A stretch of 64,000 nucleotides of DNA from Agrilactobacillus composti DSM 18527 = JCM 14202 (GCF_001436375.1 NZ_AZGA01000016.1:84391-148390); one strand, 5' to 3'; positions 34,545 through 43,826 are shown, counted from the first letter of the stretch. Notes: generated by a model from the sequence alone, not told the origin. Program-made: numbers and translations.

Positions 34545-36689
34545 TTAGGTCATATCCACATCCTGATCAGTGGTCATGACCATGGCATTTTCCATGTAGT
34601 TGATTTGTTGGCGCAGTTTGGCGGCCATGTTATTAGTAATTAGCCCATTTTCAACCATTTCTTGAATGGCACTACGTTGACTGGCCAAAGCATGGGTCCG
34701 CAATAAATCCAGTTGGTGCTCATAAATTTCAGAGCGCTGATTGCCAATGCTTTTCAAGTTGGCTACCCGGCGGCGATAGCGGGTCACCAGTTGATAAATG
34801 GCCTGGCGATTATAGTTCTTTTGCCGGTTCTCCGGTTTTCTCAAATAAGCTGACAGATGTTTCAAACCGCCCTTAGCCATCTGTCGTTCCGCAAATAATC
34901 TTTCATTGAAAAATGGCCGATCGCTATTTTTTTGGAGGGTCAACTCCGCTTTGAGATGGTTAAACCGGTTACGAAATCTGAAGAAGGCCAGCTGGTAACG
35001 CACCCGCCACTCACTTTTGCCGATGTTCTCAAAATTCTTCCGGCGCTGGGCGATATTTTCTTCATAATACCGGTAAGTTTCAACTTGAATTTGGTTAGCC
35101 TTCCACAATTCATCCAGTGTTTTCAATTCCCCCTCTAGGCCAACTCGATTCAAAATCAACTCGTCGGCTAGCATTGGCGGTAAGGAATTATCATCATTTA
35201 AATCCAGTTCGACCCGGCGAATCATGACTTGATACTCCCCAGCTAAATCTAAAGCCGCCCGGGAATTATCCTCGTGTTTCTCAGAAATTATTTTATGCAG
35301 CGCCACTTGGTACATATATAGCTGAGCTTGGGTCAGCGTATATTTAGCCGTGGCTGCATCAGCTACGGCGTCTTCATCAGCAGCTGTCTCATCCACATCT
35401 TCATCATCTGATGGTAAACTTCCCCGCAAGCGCAGAGGCTTGCCATTGGGAACAAAAAGCGGCAAAAAGATAATGGCACTCAACAGACTCAACAAGATTA
35501 CGCCAGCAGCTACAAACAGCATCAATGGCCGTTCTGGAAAAGCTTTCCCATTGTCTAAGAGGACGGGGACTGACAAAACACCGGCCATTGTAATCGCCCC
35601 ACGGACACCGGTCAAGCCGGAAATAACCGCCACTTTAAACTTAGGTTGTTCTTTGCCATTTTTGTCGCGAAGATAAGATAAAAAACTGTAGCCATAGGTC
35701 CAGAGGGTTCTAATTATAAATAAACCCAGCCAAGTCACAAACACATACAAAATCGCTGATTTTGTATTGACAGTGGGATTTTTAACCACATCCCCAAAGG
35801 CCACGGGTAATTCAATACCCAGTATCAAAAAGACGATCCCATTGAGTAAATAAACCAGGATATCCCAAGTTTTATCGCTGACAATGTTTAACTCGGCCAA
35901 ATAATAATCTGAATATAAATTACGCTGATTAGTACTGAAAATCCCAGCGGCAACCACTGCAATAACCCCAGAAGCATGAAAAACTTCTTCAGATACCAAA
36001 TAGATTAAAAATGGTGTACTGATCTGTAAAATTGTATGCAGGACCACATCATTGATCCCCTGACGTAAAAAGAACCCCTTCAGGAAATGGAAACTTAACA
36101 TCATGACTAAACCTACAATGGCGCCCACAATACTGATATAAAAAAAGTCACCCACGGCCTGGGTCAAAGAAAATACCCCAGTCAAAGTGGCAGCTAACCC
36201 ATACTTGAAACCAATCAACCCACTGGCATCATTGATCAAGCTTTCCCCACTAACCAAGTGCAACACATTCGCCGGTAATTTGGCCCGGGCAGAGATAGAT
36301 TGCACGGCAATCGGGTCAGTTGGCGATAGGATTGCCGACAAGGCAAAACTAGCAGACAAGGGCATATCTGGAATCAGCCAATGAATCAAGAGACCTCCTA
36401 AAAATGTGGCGATAAATACCAATAAAATGGCATTGGCGACAATTGGCCCCCGCAGCGCCCATAATTCCCGCTTGGGGAAATGGTGCCCATCATTGAATAA
36501 TAGTGGTGCAATAAATAATAACATGAACCAACTGGTATTCAAGGGTATTTCAAAATCAAAAATTAACGCAATCAATAAACCGATTGCAATTTGAATCAAA
36601 CTAACAGGGATGGCAACTAAGTAGTGACTGATAATGTTTGAAATGACTACAAACAAAACTAGTAAAATCACGGCTTCAACTATTTCCAT
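34545..36689 (-). CDS. CPA1-family Na+(K+)/H+ antiporter
   Basis: The protein has 714 aa. About twelve helices occupy residues 1-415, with the ion-binding motif LSPTDPIAVQSI near 140 and SGESLINDASGLIGFKY near 165 (the ND pair). The C-terminal 290 residues are cytoplasmic, acidic then helical, and probably regulatory. It exchanges Na+ or K+ for protons and supports pH and salt homeostasis. It has its own promoter upstream. Confidence 0.92.
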   Translation of the reverse strand: MEIVEAVILLVLFVVISNIISHYLVAIPVSLIQIAIGLLIALIFDFEIPLNTSWFMLLFIAPLLFNDGHHFPKRELWALRGPIVANAILLVFIATFLGGLLIHWLIPDMPLSASFALSAILSPTDPIAVQSISARAKLPANVLHLVSGESLINDASGLIGFKYGLAATLTGVFSLTQAVGDFFYISIVGAIVGLVMMLSFHFLKGFFLRQGINDVVLHTILQISTPFLIYLVSEEVFHASGVIAVVAAGIFSTNQRNLYSDYYLAELNIVSDKTWDILVYLLNGIVFLILGIELPVAFGDVVKNPTVNTKSAILYVFVTWLGLFIIRTLWTYGYSFLSYLRDKNGKEQPKFKVAVISGLTGVRGAITMAGVLSVPVLLDNGKAFPERPLMLFVAAGVILLSLLSAIIFLPLFVPNGKPLRLRGSLPSDDEDVDETAADEDAVADAATAKYTLTQAQLYMYQVALHKIISEKHEDNSRAALDLAGEYQVMIRRVELDLNDDNSLPPMLADELILNRVGLEGELKTLDELWKANQIQVETYRYYEENIAQRRKNFENIGKSEWRVRYQLAFFRFRNRFNHLKAELTLQKNSDRPFFNERLFAERQMAKGGLKHLSAYLRKPENRQKNYNRQAIYQLVTRYRRRVANLKSIGNQRSEIYEHQLDLLRTHALASQRSAIQEMVENGLITNNMAAKLRQQINYMENAMVMTTDQDVDMT

Positions 36690-36760
36690 ATATGTCTTCC
36701 CTTCTTAAATAATCATATTTAACTGTGGCAATCATAACGCATTTAAAGACGTCCTTAAAT

Positions 36761-36788
36761 ATTATAAACTAAAATACGTCGTTCCCAA
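36761..36788 (-). promoter_or_regulatory. Promoter of the CPA1 antiporter gene
   Basis: On the minus strand TTGGGA (36783-36788) and TATAAT (36761-36766) are 16 bp apart, about 72 bp before the ATG. Confidence 0.5.
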
Positions 36789-36801
36789 AGTCACGGCCAT
36801 T

Positions 36802-36852
36802 AAAAAAGCTATCGCAAGTCTAGCCACAAAAACACTAGCTTTGCGATAGCTT
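36802..36852 (-). terminator. Intrinsic terminator after murB
   Basis: On the minus strand AAGCTATCGCAAAG pairs with CTTGCGATAGCTT (one mismatch) across a T-rich loop, followed by TTTTAA. It separates murB from the antiporter. Confidence 0.85.
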
Positions 36853-36853
36853 A

Positions 36854-37765
36854 TTATTTGGTCGGCGTTTTGGTTGCTGCTGCGCCAATGATGCGAACTT
36901 CTGGTTCTAAATGAATCTTAAACTTATCAAAAACCGTTTTCTGGATCAAGCGGATCATTGCCATATAATCTGTAGCGGTCGCCTGGTTAATATTGACGAT
37001 AAAACCGGCATGCTTCATGGAGATTTGAGCCCCACCAATAATTTTGCCTTGTAAGCCTGCTTCTTGAATCAACGGCCCCACAAAATGACCCTTAGGCCGT
37101 TTAAAAACACTGCCACATGATGGAAATTCCAGGGGTTGTTTGGCCGCACGTCGGGCATTAAATTCTGACATCTTGGCTTTAATAGCTGCTTTGTCTCCGA
37201 GCTTTAGTTGAAATGTGGCTGCGATCACCAGACCATGGTTTTCTTGAATGGCACTGTGCCGATAAGCAAAACCCATTTGTGCGCCGGATAAAGTCACTAA
37301 CTCACCAGCAGCGGTCAAGTAATCATAGGATTGGGCCACATCAGAGACTTCCCCATCATAAGCCCCAGCATTCATATAAACAGCCCCACCGATGCTGCCG
37401 GGAATGCCAGCTGCAAATTCCAAGCCAGTCAAACCGGCCGCTAGTGCTGCTTTAGCCACATCAATAATAGCAGCTCCGGCCTGGGCGGTGATAGTGGTTT
37501 CTTGGACCGTGATTTGGCGCATGGCCGTGGTAATGATGGTTAGGCCCCGCACCCCGCCATCTTGAACGATTAAATTACTGGCATTACCGATAAACGTCAA
37601 CGGTAATGCTTTGGCTTTGGCGAATTGCAATAAAGTGACCAATTCCGCCTTATCCTTGGGAAAAGCCACCATATCCGCTGGGCCACCAGTCTTGGTAAAA
37701 GTGTACTTGCTTAATGGCTCATGATATTTAATTTTAATGTCTGAGTCCGTTAATTGTTCAATCAA
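36854..37765 (-). CDS. murB: UDP-N-acetylenolpyruvoylglucosamine reductase
   Basis: The protein has 303 aa from TTG 37765, a normal length. FAD-binding motifs GNASNLIVQDGGVRG and AGIPGSIGGAVYMNAGAYDGE are present, with catalytic elements GSVFKRPKGHFVGPLIQEAG. It reduces UDP-enolpyruvyl-GlcNAc to UDP-MurNAc. TTG 37765 lies 12 nt after GAAAGGA, which is slightly long but the best SD; the in-frame extension upstream (to 37882) is hydrophobic, Cys-containing and unlike MurB. Confidence 0.95.
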   Translation of the reverse strand: MIEQLTDSDIKIKYHEPLSKYTFTKTGGPADMVAFPKDKAELVTLLQFAKAKALPLTFIGNASNLIVQDGGVRGLTIITTAMRQITVQETTITAQAGAAIIDVAKAALAAGLTGLEFAAGIPGSIGGAVYMNAGAYDGEVSDVAQSYDYLTAAGELVTLSGAQMGFAYRHSAIQENHGLVIAATFQLKLGDKAAIKAKMSEFNARRAAKQPLEFPSCGSVFKRPKGHFVGPLIQEAGLQGKIIGGAQISMKHAGFIVNINQATATDYMAMIRLIQKTVFDKFKIHLEPEVRIIGAAATKTPTK

Positions 37766-37952
37766 ATTTGTCGCCGTTCCTTTCGCACAAAAACTGCCAA
37801 CTGTGGCACCAAAATAATAACACGTTACTATAAATTTTAACAAAAAAAGACACAAGTTGCCATGGGAATTTGACTTGAACAAACTTATAGCTTGTAACCG
37901 GCCATATTTCTTGTAAACTAGTAACCAGAGTTATCTAGGAGGTTCAACTTTT

Positions 37953-38714
37953 ATGAAATTAATATCTTGGAACGTTAATGGCTTGCGGGCCATCTTAAAA
38001 AAAGACTTCATGGCAACTTTTGAAGCCTTAGATGCCGACTTCTTTTGCTTGCAAGAAACTAAGATGCAGGCCGGCCAAGTGGACTTAGACTTGCCAGGGT
38101 ATCATACCTATTTCAACTACGCCCAGCGTAAAGGCTACTCTGGTACGGCTATTTTTACCAAGCATCAACCAGATAATGTCACTTACGGCTTAGGCATCCC
38201 AGAACATGATACCGAAGGTCGGGTCATTACCTTAGAATATCCCAATTTTTATATGATCACTTGTTACACACCCAATTCACAAAGTGAGCTCAAGCGCTTG
38301 GATTATCGCATGACTTGGGATGATGCTTTTCGAGATTATGTGGATCGCTTAAGTCAGGAAAAATCAGTTATCTTTTGCGGTGACTTAAATGTCGCCCACG
38401 AAGCCATTGACCTGAAAAACGATAAAACCAATCATCACAATGCTGGTTTTTCCGATGAAGAACGTGAAAAATTCACAGCACTGCTAGATAGCGGCTTTAT
38501 CGATACTTTTCGCCATTTTTATCCCGATAAGACTGGTGTTTATTCTTGGTGGAGCTACCGCTTCAATGCCCGCAAAAACAATGCTGGTTGGCGAATCGAT
38601 TACTTTTGCACCTCAAAAGATTTACAACCCAAATTAAAAGATGCTAAAATTCTAACAGATATTTACGGTTCCGATCATTGCCCCATTGAATTAGATATTG
38701 CCGACTTGAATTAA
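37953..38714 (+). CDS. exoA: Exodeoxyribonuclease III family AP endonuclease
   Basis: The protein has 253 aa. It starts MKLISWNVNGLRA, and has CLQETKMQ, FCGDLNVAH, the GWRIDYF region and SDHCPI near the end, the Mg-binding and catalytic residues of the Xth family. It nicks DNA at abasic sites and has 3'-5' exonuclease activity. SD TAGGAGG precedes the ATG. It is followed 10 bp later by a DEDDh exonuclease, and both may form an operon. Confidence 0.94.
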   Translation: MKLISWNVNGLRAILKKDFMATFEALDADFFCLQETKMQAGQVDLDLPGYHTYFNYAQRKGYSGTAIFTKHQPDNVTYGLGIPEHDTEGRVITLEYPNFYMITCYTPNSQSELKRLDYRMTWDDAFRDYVDRLSQEKSVIFCGDLNVAHEAIDLKNDKTNHHNAGFSDEEREKFTALLDSGFIDTFRHFYPDKTGVYSWWSYRFNARKNNAGWRIDYFCTSKDLQPKLKDAKILTDIYGSDHCPIELDIADLN

Positions 38715-38724
38715 GGAGATTGCT

Positions 38725-39258
38725 ATGAATTTCGTTGCCATGGATTTTGAAACGGCCAACTTCACCCCACAAAGTGCTTGTTCTTTAGCCTTAGTGGTCG
38801 TTCGTGATGACCAGATTCAAGATTCTTTTTACACCCTAATCAATCCTAAAACCTATTTCAATCACAAAAATACCCAAATTAACGGCATTACCGCCAAAGA
38901 TGTGGCCAACGCCCCCACCTTTGCTGAAGTCTGGCCCCATATTGCACCGTTATATGATTCAGAGCATTTGGTGGCAGCCCATAATGCCCGCTTTGATATC
39001 AATGTCTTGCGGGCCACATTGACCCACTATGACATCGTCGTGCCCCATTATCTGGCCATCGACACCCTAAAAACCAGCCGCCGTTTTTACCCGGAGTTTC
39101 CCAATCACAAGCTCAACACCGTCTCCAGTGCGTTGAAAATTGATTTAAAACACCATCATAATGCCTTGGCGGACAGCATTGCCTGTGCGGAAATCCTGAT
39201 CAAACAAAGCCAACAATTCGGCCCGGACCAACTCAAACCACTGGTACAATTAATCTAA
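38725..39258 (+). CDS. DEDDh 3'-5' exonuclease (DnaQ/PolC-epsilon like)
   Basis: The protein has 177 aa and is a stand-alone exonuclease domain. Exo I is VAMDFETAN (Asp7, Glu9), Exo II is VAAHNARFDINVL (about 93-105), and Exo III has HHNALADSIACAE (about 143-155). It probably trims DNA or RNA 3' ends; its exact target is unknown. It starts with SD AAGGAG, cotranscribed with exoA, and ends convergently with the GNAT gene, overlapping by 4 bp. Confidence 0.88.
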   Translation: MNFVAMDFETANFTPQSACSLALVVVRDDQIQDSFYTLINPKTYFNHKNTQINGITAKDVANAPTFAEVWPHIAPLYDSEHLVAAHNARFDINVLRATLTHYDIVVPHYLAIDTLKTSRRFYPEFPNHKLNTVSSALKIDLKHHHNALADSIACAEILIKQSQQFGPDQLKPLVQLI

Positions 39259-39779
39259 TCAATTAAATAGCCCATGAGCCAGACATCTAAATAACCCACC
39301 GCTGAATCATAAAAACCGCGAGCCATCTGACCTTCTTTATCAAAACCTATTTTTTGATAGAGGTTGATGGCTCTTTGATTACGCGCTTGGACGGTTAATT
39401 CTAAGCGTTTTAAAATTTGGGTGTCCTTGGCCCACTGGACCCCGTCGGCCAGAAGATAGGTGCCAATGCGCTGACCCCAGTGGGCTTTTAACACCGAAAT
39501 ACCGATTTCACCGATATGTTGAATATGGGGATCAGATTCTGCTGACAGGCGTAACATCCCCACAATTTCATCCCCCAGTAGCGCTAGTAACAACGTGTTG
39601 TTGGGACTATCATAAATATCGGCCAAGGCATTGGCCTGGTAGGTCTCACTTTGGCCGTAATCTTCAGCGGTAATGAGTAACAACTCAGATTCACTTTGAA
39701 CCTGTTGCAAATAAGCCAACAAATTGGCAGCATCATCTGGAATTGCTTCGCGGATAATCAGCTCAGTCGCTTGGGTCAT
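39255..39779 (-). CDS. GNAT family N-acetyltransferase
   Basis: The protein has 174 aa from ATG 39779 with SD GGAGG 8 nt away. The acetyl-CoA loop pattern is in KAHWGQRIGTYLLADG (about residues 102-117) and the later NQRAINLYQKIGF is the GNAT motif B. Its start overlaps tsaE by 17 bp. In lactobacilli this ung-pta-tsaE-GNAT order is conserved. The substrate is unknown; ribosomal protein or metabolite acetylation are both possible. Confidence 0.85.
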   Translation of the reverse strand: MTQATELIIREAIPDDAANLLAYLQQVQSESELLLITAEDYGQSETYQANALADIYDSPNNTLLLALLGDEIVGMLRLSAESDPHIQHIGEIGISVLKAHWGQRIGTYLLADGVQWAKDTQILKRLELTVQARNQRAINLYQKIGFDKEGQMARGFYDSAVGYLDVWLMGYLID

Positions 39780-40236
39780 GGTAATCAGCCTCCAGTTGTT
39801 GGACAATTTGTTGATAGTGCTGACCTTTTGGTTGAAATTCAATCTGGCGAATATCATCGTTATCCGGATCTTTGTGAATAGCGATGACCAAATAATCTAA
39901 CGGTAATTCATCTTGAATAAATTGGCTCCATTCCACAATGACGATCCCTTGACCCTCAAAATATTCCTCAAGACCTAATTCATCACTGCCCCCGTTTTCC
40001 AAGCGATACATATCCATATGATACAAAGGATATGTGCCTTCTTTGTATTCCCGGATCAGGGTAAAGGTTGGCGACTTCACGGGCCGTCTGATGCCCAGGG
40101 CTTTAGCAATGCCCTTGGTGAAAGTGGTTTTGCCGGCACCCAAGTCCCCGTTTAATAAAATCACATCCCCGGGTTTTAATAACTGTCCTAATTTGGCCCC
40201 CAGGGTGATGGTTTGTGCCGCATCATTTGTTTGCAT
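39763..40236 (-). CDS. tsaE: tRNA threonylcarbamoyladenosine biosynthesis ATPase TsaE
   Basis: The protein has 157 aa from ATG 40236. Walker A is LNGDLGAGKTTFTKGIAKALG (about 28-48), followed by PVKSPTFTLIREY and the conserved YHMDMYRL. It supports the TsaBDE step of t6A modification of tRNAs. The other t6A genes are not in the window. It overlaps the GNAT gene by 17 bp. Confidence 0.95.
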   Translation of the reverse strand: MQTNDAAQTITLGAKLGQLLKPGDVILLNGDLGAGKTTFTKGIAKALGIRRPVKSPTFTLIREYKEGTYPLYHMDMYRLENGGSDELGLEEYFEGQGIVIVEWSQFIQDELPLDYLVIAIHKDPDNDDIRQIEFQPKGQHYQQIVQQLEADYHDPSD

Positions 40237-40277
40237 ATTTTGATCACATCTCTTTTTAGAATTAAACCCATTATAGC

Positions 40278-40320
40278 AAAAAAAGCGAGTCCCCCAAACT
40301 AAGTTCGTTGGCGGACTCGC
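40278..40320 (-). terminator. Intrinsic terminator after pta
   Basis: On the minus strand GCGAGTCC is paired with GGACTCGC, with a further CCAA/TTGG arm, followed by TTTTTTT. It isolates tsaE from pta. Confidence 0.87.
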
Positions 40321-40340
40321 TGACAATCAGTTGTTAAAAA

Positions 40341-41318
40341 TTAGTTTAATGCTTGGGCAGCCGTAATGATAGACAATTTATAAACGTCTTCTTCATTAGA
40401 ACCCCGAGATAAATCAGAAATTGGTTTGTTTAAACCTTGCAAGATAGGGCCAATGGCTTCGAAATTGCCGAAACGTTGGGCAATCTTATAGCCGATATTC
40501 CCGGATTGCAATTCTGGGAATACAAAGACAGTGGCTTTACCAGCGACTTTTGAATCTGGTGCTTTTTGTTGGGCAACAACCGGTACAAATGCGGCATCAA
40601 ATTGTAACTCCCCGTCAATGTCAAACTCAGGTGCCAATTCTTGGGCAATTTTGGTTGCTTCAGCCACTTTGGTAACTTGATCAGCCTTAGCTGAACCCTT
40701 GGTTGAAAAGCTCAACAAAGCGACTTTAGGGTCGATATCAAAGAGCTTGGCTGTTTTCGCAGATTCAACGGCAATTTCGGCTAACTCCTGGGCATTTGGA
40801 TCAATATTGATGGCGCAATCAGAGAATAAGTAACGTTCGTTATCCCGACCCCGTTGCATAATAAAGGCGCCACTAGTCCGACTAACACCAGGTCTTGTCT
40901 TAATAATTTGCAGTGCTGGGCGAACAGTATCACCCGTGGAATGAATGGCACCAGAAACCATCCCATTAGCTTTATCTAAATAAACTAACATGGTCCCAAA
41001 ATAATTATTGTCCCGTAACATTTCTGTGGCTTGCGCTTTGGTTGCTTTACCTTTACGCCGTTCTACAAAAGCGTCAACCATTTGATCATATTCAGAATAA
41101 GTTGCTGGGTCGATAATTTGGACGTCTTTTAAGCTAAAGCCATTATCATGAGCAATACTTTCAATTTTAGCTGGTTGTCCTAATAAAATTGGGTTTAATA
41201 CACCATCGGCGTTTAACCGAGCAGCAGCACCAATAATTCTAGGTTCATAACCTTCTGGGAAAACAATGGTCAAATCTTTGCCGGCAATTTTCTGTTTCAA
41301 ACTATCAAATAAATCCAT
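40341..41318 (-). CDS. pta: Phosphate acetyltransferase
   Basis: The protein has 325 aa from ATG 41318 with SD GGAGG. It matches the short Pta form without the regulatory N-terminal domain: MDLFDSLKQKIAGKDLTIVFPEG at the start, GMVSGAIHSTGDTVRPAL at about 130-147 and the LQGLNKPISDLSRG end. It converts acetyl-CoA and phosphate to acetyl phosphate; AckA is encoded at 12.8 kb. A cre site overlaps its start region, so CcpA should control it. Confidence 0.96.
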   Translation of the reverse strand: MDLFDSLKQKIAGKDLTIVFPEGYEPRIIGAAARLNADGVLNPILLGQPAKIESIAHDNGFSLKDVQIIDPATYSEYDQMVDAFVERRKGKATKAQATEMLRDNNYFGTMLVYLDKANGMVSGAIHSTGDTVRPALQIIKTRPGVSRTSGAFIMQRGRDNERYLFSDCAINIDPNAQELAEIAVESAKTAKLFDIDPKVALLSFSTKGSAKADQVTKVAEATKIAQELAPEFDIDGELQFDAAFVPVVAQQKAPDSKVAGKATVFVFPELQSGNIGYKIAQRFGNFEAIGPILQGLNKPISDLSRGSNEEDVYKLSIITAAQALN

Positions 41319-41339
41319 GGGACAGTCCTCCAATTCGTA

Positions 41340-41353
41340 TGTAAACGTTATCA
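41340..41353. promoter_or_regulatory. Catabolite-responsive element (cre) at the pta promoter
   Basis: TGATAACGTTTACA (minus strand) matches the CcpA consensus TGWNANCGNTNWCA at every defined position. It lies 6 bp downstream of the -10 TATGAT, i.e. around the transcription start. Confidence 0.8.
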
Positions 41354-41359
41354 GACACC

Positions 41360-41388
41360 ATCATACACTGTTTCAATGAATTTGTGAA
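41360..41388 (-). promoter_or_regulatory. Promoter of pta
   Basis: On the minus strand TTCACA (41383-41388) and TATGAT (41360-41365) are 17 bp apart, 42 bp before the pta start, with the cre just downstream. Confidence 0.6.
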
Positions 41389-41394
41389 GTCCTG

Positions 41395-42084
41395 TTACAC
41401 TTCTTCTGGGTTTTCCGGCAGCTGCCAATCAATCGGCGCTTCGCCAAAGTTCTCCAATAAACGATTCGCCTTAGAAAAAGGCTTGGAACCAAAGAAGCCA
41501 TTGTAAGCCGATAGCGGGCTGGGATGGGGTGCGGTGATAATGGCATTTTGCGTGGTATCAATCAATTTACTTTTGGCTTTGGCCGCATTGCCCCATAAAA
41601 TAAAGACAACGCCGCCCTTTTGAGATAATTTTTGAATCGCTGTATCCGTCAACTGCTCCCAACCCTTGCCCCGATGAGAATAGGCATGTCCATCTTCAAC
41701 TGTCAACACAGAGTTCAGCAATAATACCCCTTGATCGGCCCAATGCTTCAAGTAGCCGTGATGTACCGGCGGATAGCCCAAATCACTTTGTAATTCTTTA
41801 TAGATATTCACCAAAGATGGTGGGACCTTATTGCCGGGCAGCACTGAAAAGCTCAAACCATGGGCTTGGTTGGGACCATGGTAGGGATCTTGCCCTAAAA
41901 TAACCACTTTAACTTTCATAAATGGTGTCCATTCAAAAGCTTGAAAAATATGATACATATCCGGATAAATGGTCTTGGTAGCATACTCGCGTTTCAAGTA
42001 ATTATGTAATTCTTGATAGTAACTTTTATTAAACTCAGGACCTAATACCTCCTGCCAATCATTATGGATCAAGGTTTTCATCAT
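41395..42084 (-). CDS. ung: Uracil-DNA glycosylase (family 1)
   Basis: The protein has 229 aa. The catalytic motif [13 protein letters not shown] places Asp at about 66, and the second motif [11 protein letters not shown] is near 190. It removes uracil from DNA. The start has two tandem ATGs after AAAGGAGG; both are possible. It lies just upstream of pta on the same strand. Confidence 0.96.
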   Translation of the reverse strand: MMKTLIHNDWQEVLGPEFNKSYYQELHNYLKREYATKTIYPDMYHIFQAFEWTPFMKVKVVILGQDPYHGPNQAHGLSFSVLPGNKVPPSLVNIYKELQSDLGYPPVHHGYLKHWADQGVLLLNSVLTVEDGHAYSHRGKGWEQLTDTAIQKLSQKGGVVFILWGNAAKAKSKLIDTTQNAIITAPHPSPLSAYNGFFGSKPFSKANRLLENFGEAPIDWQLPENPEEV

Positions 42085-42223
42085 TAAATAACCTCCTTTA
42101 ATTCCAAATTATAGCATAGGCCAGCACTGACGTTAAAAATCAATCGGCTATTTCAAAAACTGCCCAAAAATGCCGATAGTATGCTAAACTTAGGGTAGAT
42201 TACGACTACTGGAGGAACATATT

Positions 42224-43093
42224 TTGATTAAAATTATTGCCTCAGATATGGATGCAACTTTACTAAATAACCGTATGGAAGTTTCCCAAAAAAATGCGGA
42301 TGCTATCAAAGCAGCGCAAGCAGCTGGTATTGACTTTATGGTGGCCACGGGCCGCGGTATTGCCGAAGCTAAACCGCTGATTACAACACATAACCTTGAA
42401 ACGGAATTTATCACTTTAAATGGTGCTTTAGTTATTGATAAAACCGGCAAAGAAGTTGTCAGCATCCCTATTCCCCAAACTCGGGCCGCAAAAATTGTCA
42501 AAATTTTAAAAGCTGGCGACTTTTATTTTGAACTTTACACCGATGATGGCACGGTATCCGACAGTAAAGTTCGCCGCATTCAAAATGTCGCTGACTTATT
42601 AGTCGTTTTAAATCCTGATCAACCTTATAAGATTGCCGTCGCTTTAGCAGCGGCCCGCTTGGAATTAATGAACATCAAATACGTCACTTCTTATGACGCT
42701 TTACTGGCTGACCCCAAAACCAATGTTTATAAAATCATTGCCTTTGATAAGCGGGGTAAAAAAGCCTTTGATGACGCTAAAGTGCAACTAGCAGCTTTAG
42801 GCAATTTGGCAGTTTCTTCATCTTCAGATAACAATATCGAAATCAATGATATCAACGCGCAAAAGGGTATGGCCTTAAAGCGCTATGCGCAATTTAAGGG
42901 TGTTGACATGTCAGAAGTGATGGCCATTGGCGATAACATCAACGATATGTCCATGATCAAAATGGCTGGGGTTGGTGTGGCCATGGCTAATGCCGTACCG
43001 GACATCTTGGCAGTGGCTGATAAAACCACCGATTACAATACCAAAGATGGGGTTGCCAAAGCAATTCAATGGGCTTTAGATGGTAAAATCTAG
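42224..43093 (+). CDS. Cof-type HAD-IIB family phosphatase
   Basis: The protein has 289 aa from TTG 42224 with SD GGAGGAA. It has the HAD nucleophile motif SDMDATLLNN (Asp8, Asp10), the C2 cap domain in the middle, and the end motif IGDNINDMSMIKMAG. It removes phosphate from a small metabolite, often a sugar phosphate or FMN; the substrate is not evident. It is followed by a LURP-one-like gene 18 bp later. Confidence 0.93.
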   Translation: MIKIIASDMDATLLNNRMEVSQKNADAIKAAQAAGIDFMVATGRGIAEAKPLITTHNLETEFITLNGALVIDKTGKEVVSIPIPQTRAAKIVKILKAGDFYFELYTDDGTVSDSKVRRIQNVADLLVVLNPDQPYKIAVALAAARLELMNIKYVTSYDALLADPKTNVYKIIAFDKRGKKAFDDAKVQLAALGNLAVSSSSDNNIEINDINAQKGMALKRYAQFKGVDMSEVMAIGDNINDMSMIKMAGVGVAMANAVPDILAVADKTTDYNTKDGVAKAIQWALDGKI

Positions 43094-43111
43094 AAATAGT
43101 CTGGTGAGGTT

Positions 43112-43636
43112 ATGGAATTATATATCAAGAAACAAACAACCGACCTAAAACACATTGCTTTAGTTTATGATCGCAACAAAAAACCGGTTTATTATGTCAG
43201 TGGCCGCCAAGGTTTGCTCAATGATAGTTTCACCTTATTTCAGCTATCAGGTGAGGTCATTGGTGAAATTAAACAAGTGACACCAGGACTATTACCCCGT
43301 TTTGATATTATCATTGATAAACAAACGGTTGGCTCCTTAAAACGGCTGATCGGGGTTTGGCATCAATTTATTTTTGTAAGTGACTTAAGATGGTTATTGA
43401 TGGGGGATCTCTTGGATAATCACTATCAAGCTTTTGCTGGTGGTCAATTGATTTTTCAAGTCGACACCGTGATGCTATCAGATGGCGCCATGGCCCGCGA
43501 GTTAGTCATCCATGACCCGGATGTGGCCCCCATTTGTATCCTCATTGCCATGGTCTTGGACTTATGGTCTCGGAACACTAAAAAGCATCACGCTAAATCC
43601 CCAATCGTGACTGGCGGTTTATTGTGGAATGACTAA
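43112..43636 (+). CDS. LURP-one/tubby-like (YxjI-type) protein
   Basis: The protein has 174 aa. It is rich in beta strands, with the pattern YYVSGRQGLLNDSFTLFQLSGE and later GEIKQ, matching LOR-family beta-barrel proteins. The C-terminal stretch DPDVAPICILIAMVLDLW is the family's hydrophobic helix. No enzymatic residues are known; the role is unknown, perhaps in membrane or phospholipid binding. Followed by a terminator. Confidence 0.7.
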   Translation: MELYIKKQTTDLKHIALVYDRNKKPVYYVSGRQGLLNDSFTLFQLSGEVIGEIKQVTPGLLPRFDIIIDKQTVGSLKRLIGVWHQFIFVSDLRWLLMGDLLDNHYQAFAGGQLIFQVDTVMLSDGAMARELVIHDPDVAPICILIAMVLDLWSRNTKKHHAKSPIVTGGLLWND

Positions 43637-43646
43637 AATATTGCAA

Positions 43647-43684
43647 AAAAAGCGACTTTGGCTTAATTGTCCAAAGTCGCTTTT
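43647..43684 (+). terminator. Intrinsic terminator after the LURP-one-like gene
   Basis: AGCGACTTTGG pairs with CCAAAGTCGCT across a 9-nt loop, followed by TTTTCC, on the plus strand. The A run on the other side makes it potentially bidirectional. Confidence 0.85.
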
Positions 43685-43715
43685 CCGTTTCATGAGTTAC
43701 TTTTCTGTTTCATCG

Positions 43716-43826
43716 TTGGGTGCCATTTATCAAATCATAAGCTTTGTTGTCAATAACCGCCGTTTTACCCAACATTCAATTATTTATTATTTTTGCTATG
43801 GATTTGATAAATATCAATCACCCAAC
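43716..43826. repeat. Imperfect inverted repeat around an AT-rich core
   Basis: The left arm GTTGGGTG-CCATTTATCAAATC (from about 43715) is matched on the opposite strand by the right arm ending at 43825 (GATTTGATAAAT then CACCCAAC). The arms differ by a short insertion and are separated by about 65 bp of AT-rich DNA. The region has no convincing gene. It could be a decayed small mobile element or a structured RNA. Confidence 0.5.

Noticed and set aside
37766..37882. N-terminal extension of MurB with hydrophobic and Cys-containing residues
   Set aside because: MurB proteins start near the TTG at 37765; the extension is AT-rich non-coding DNA upstream of an SD.
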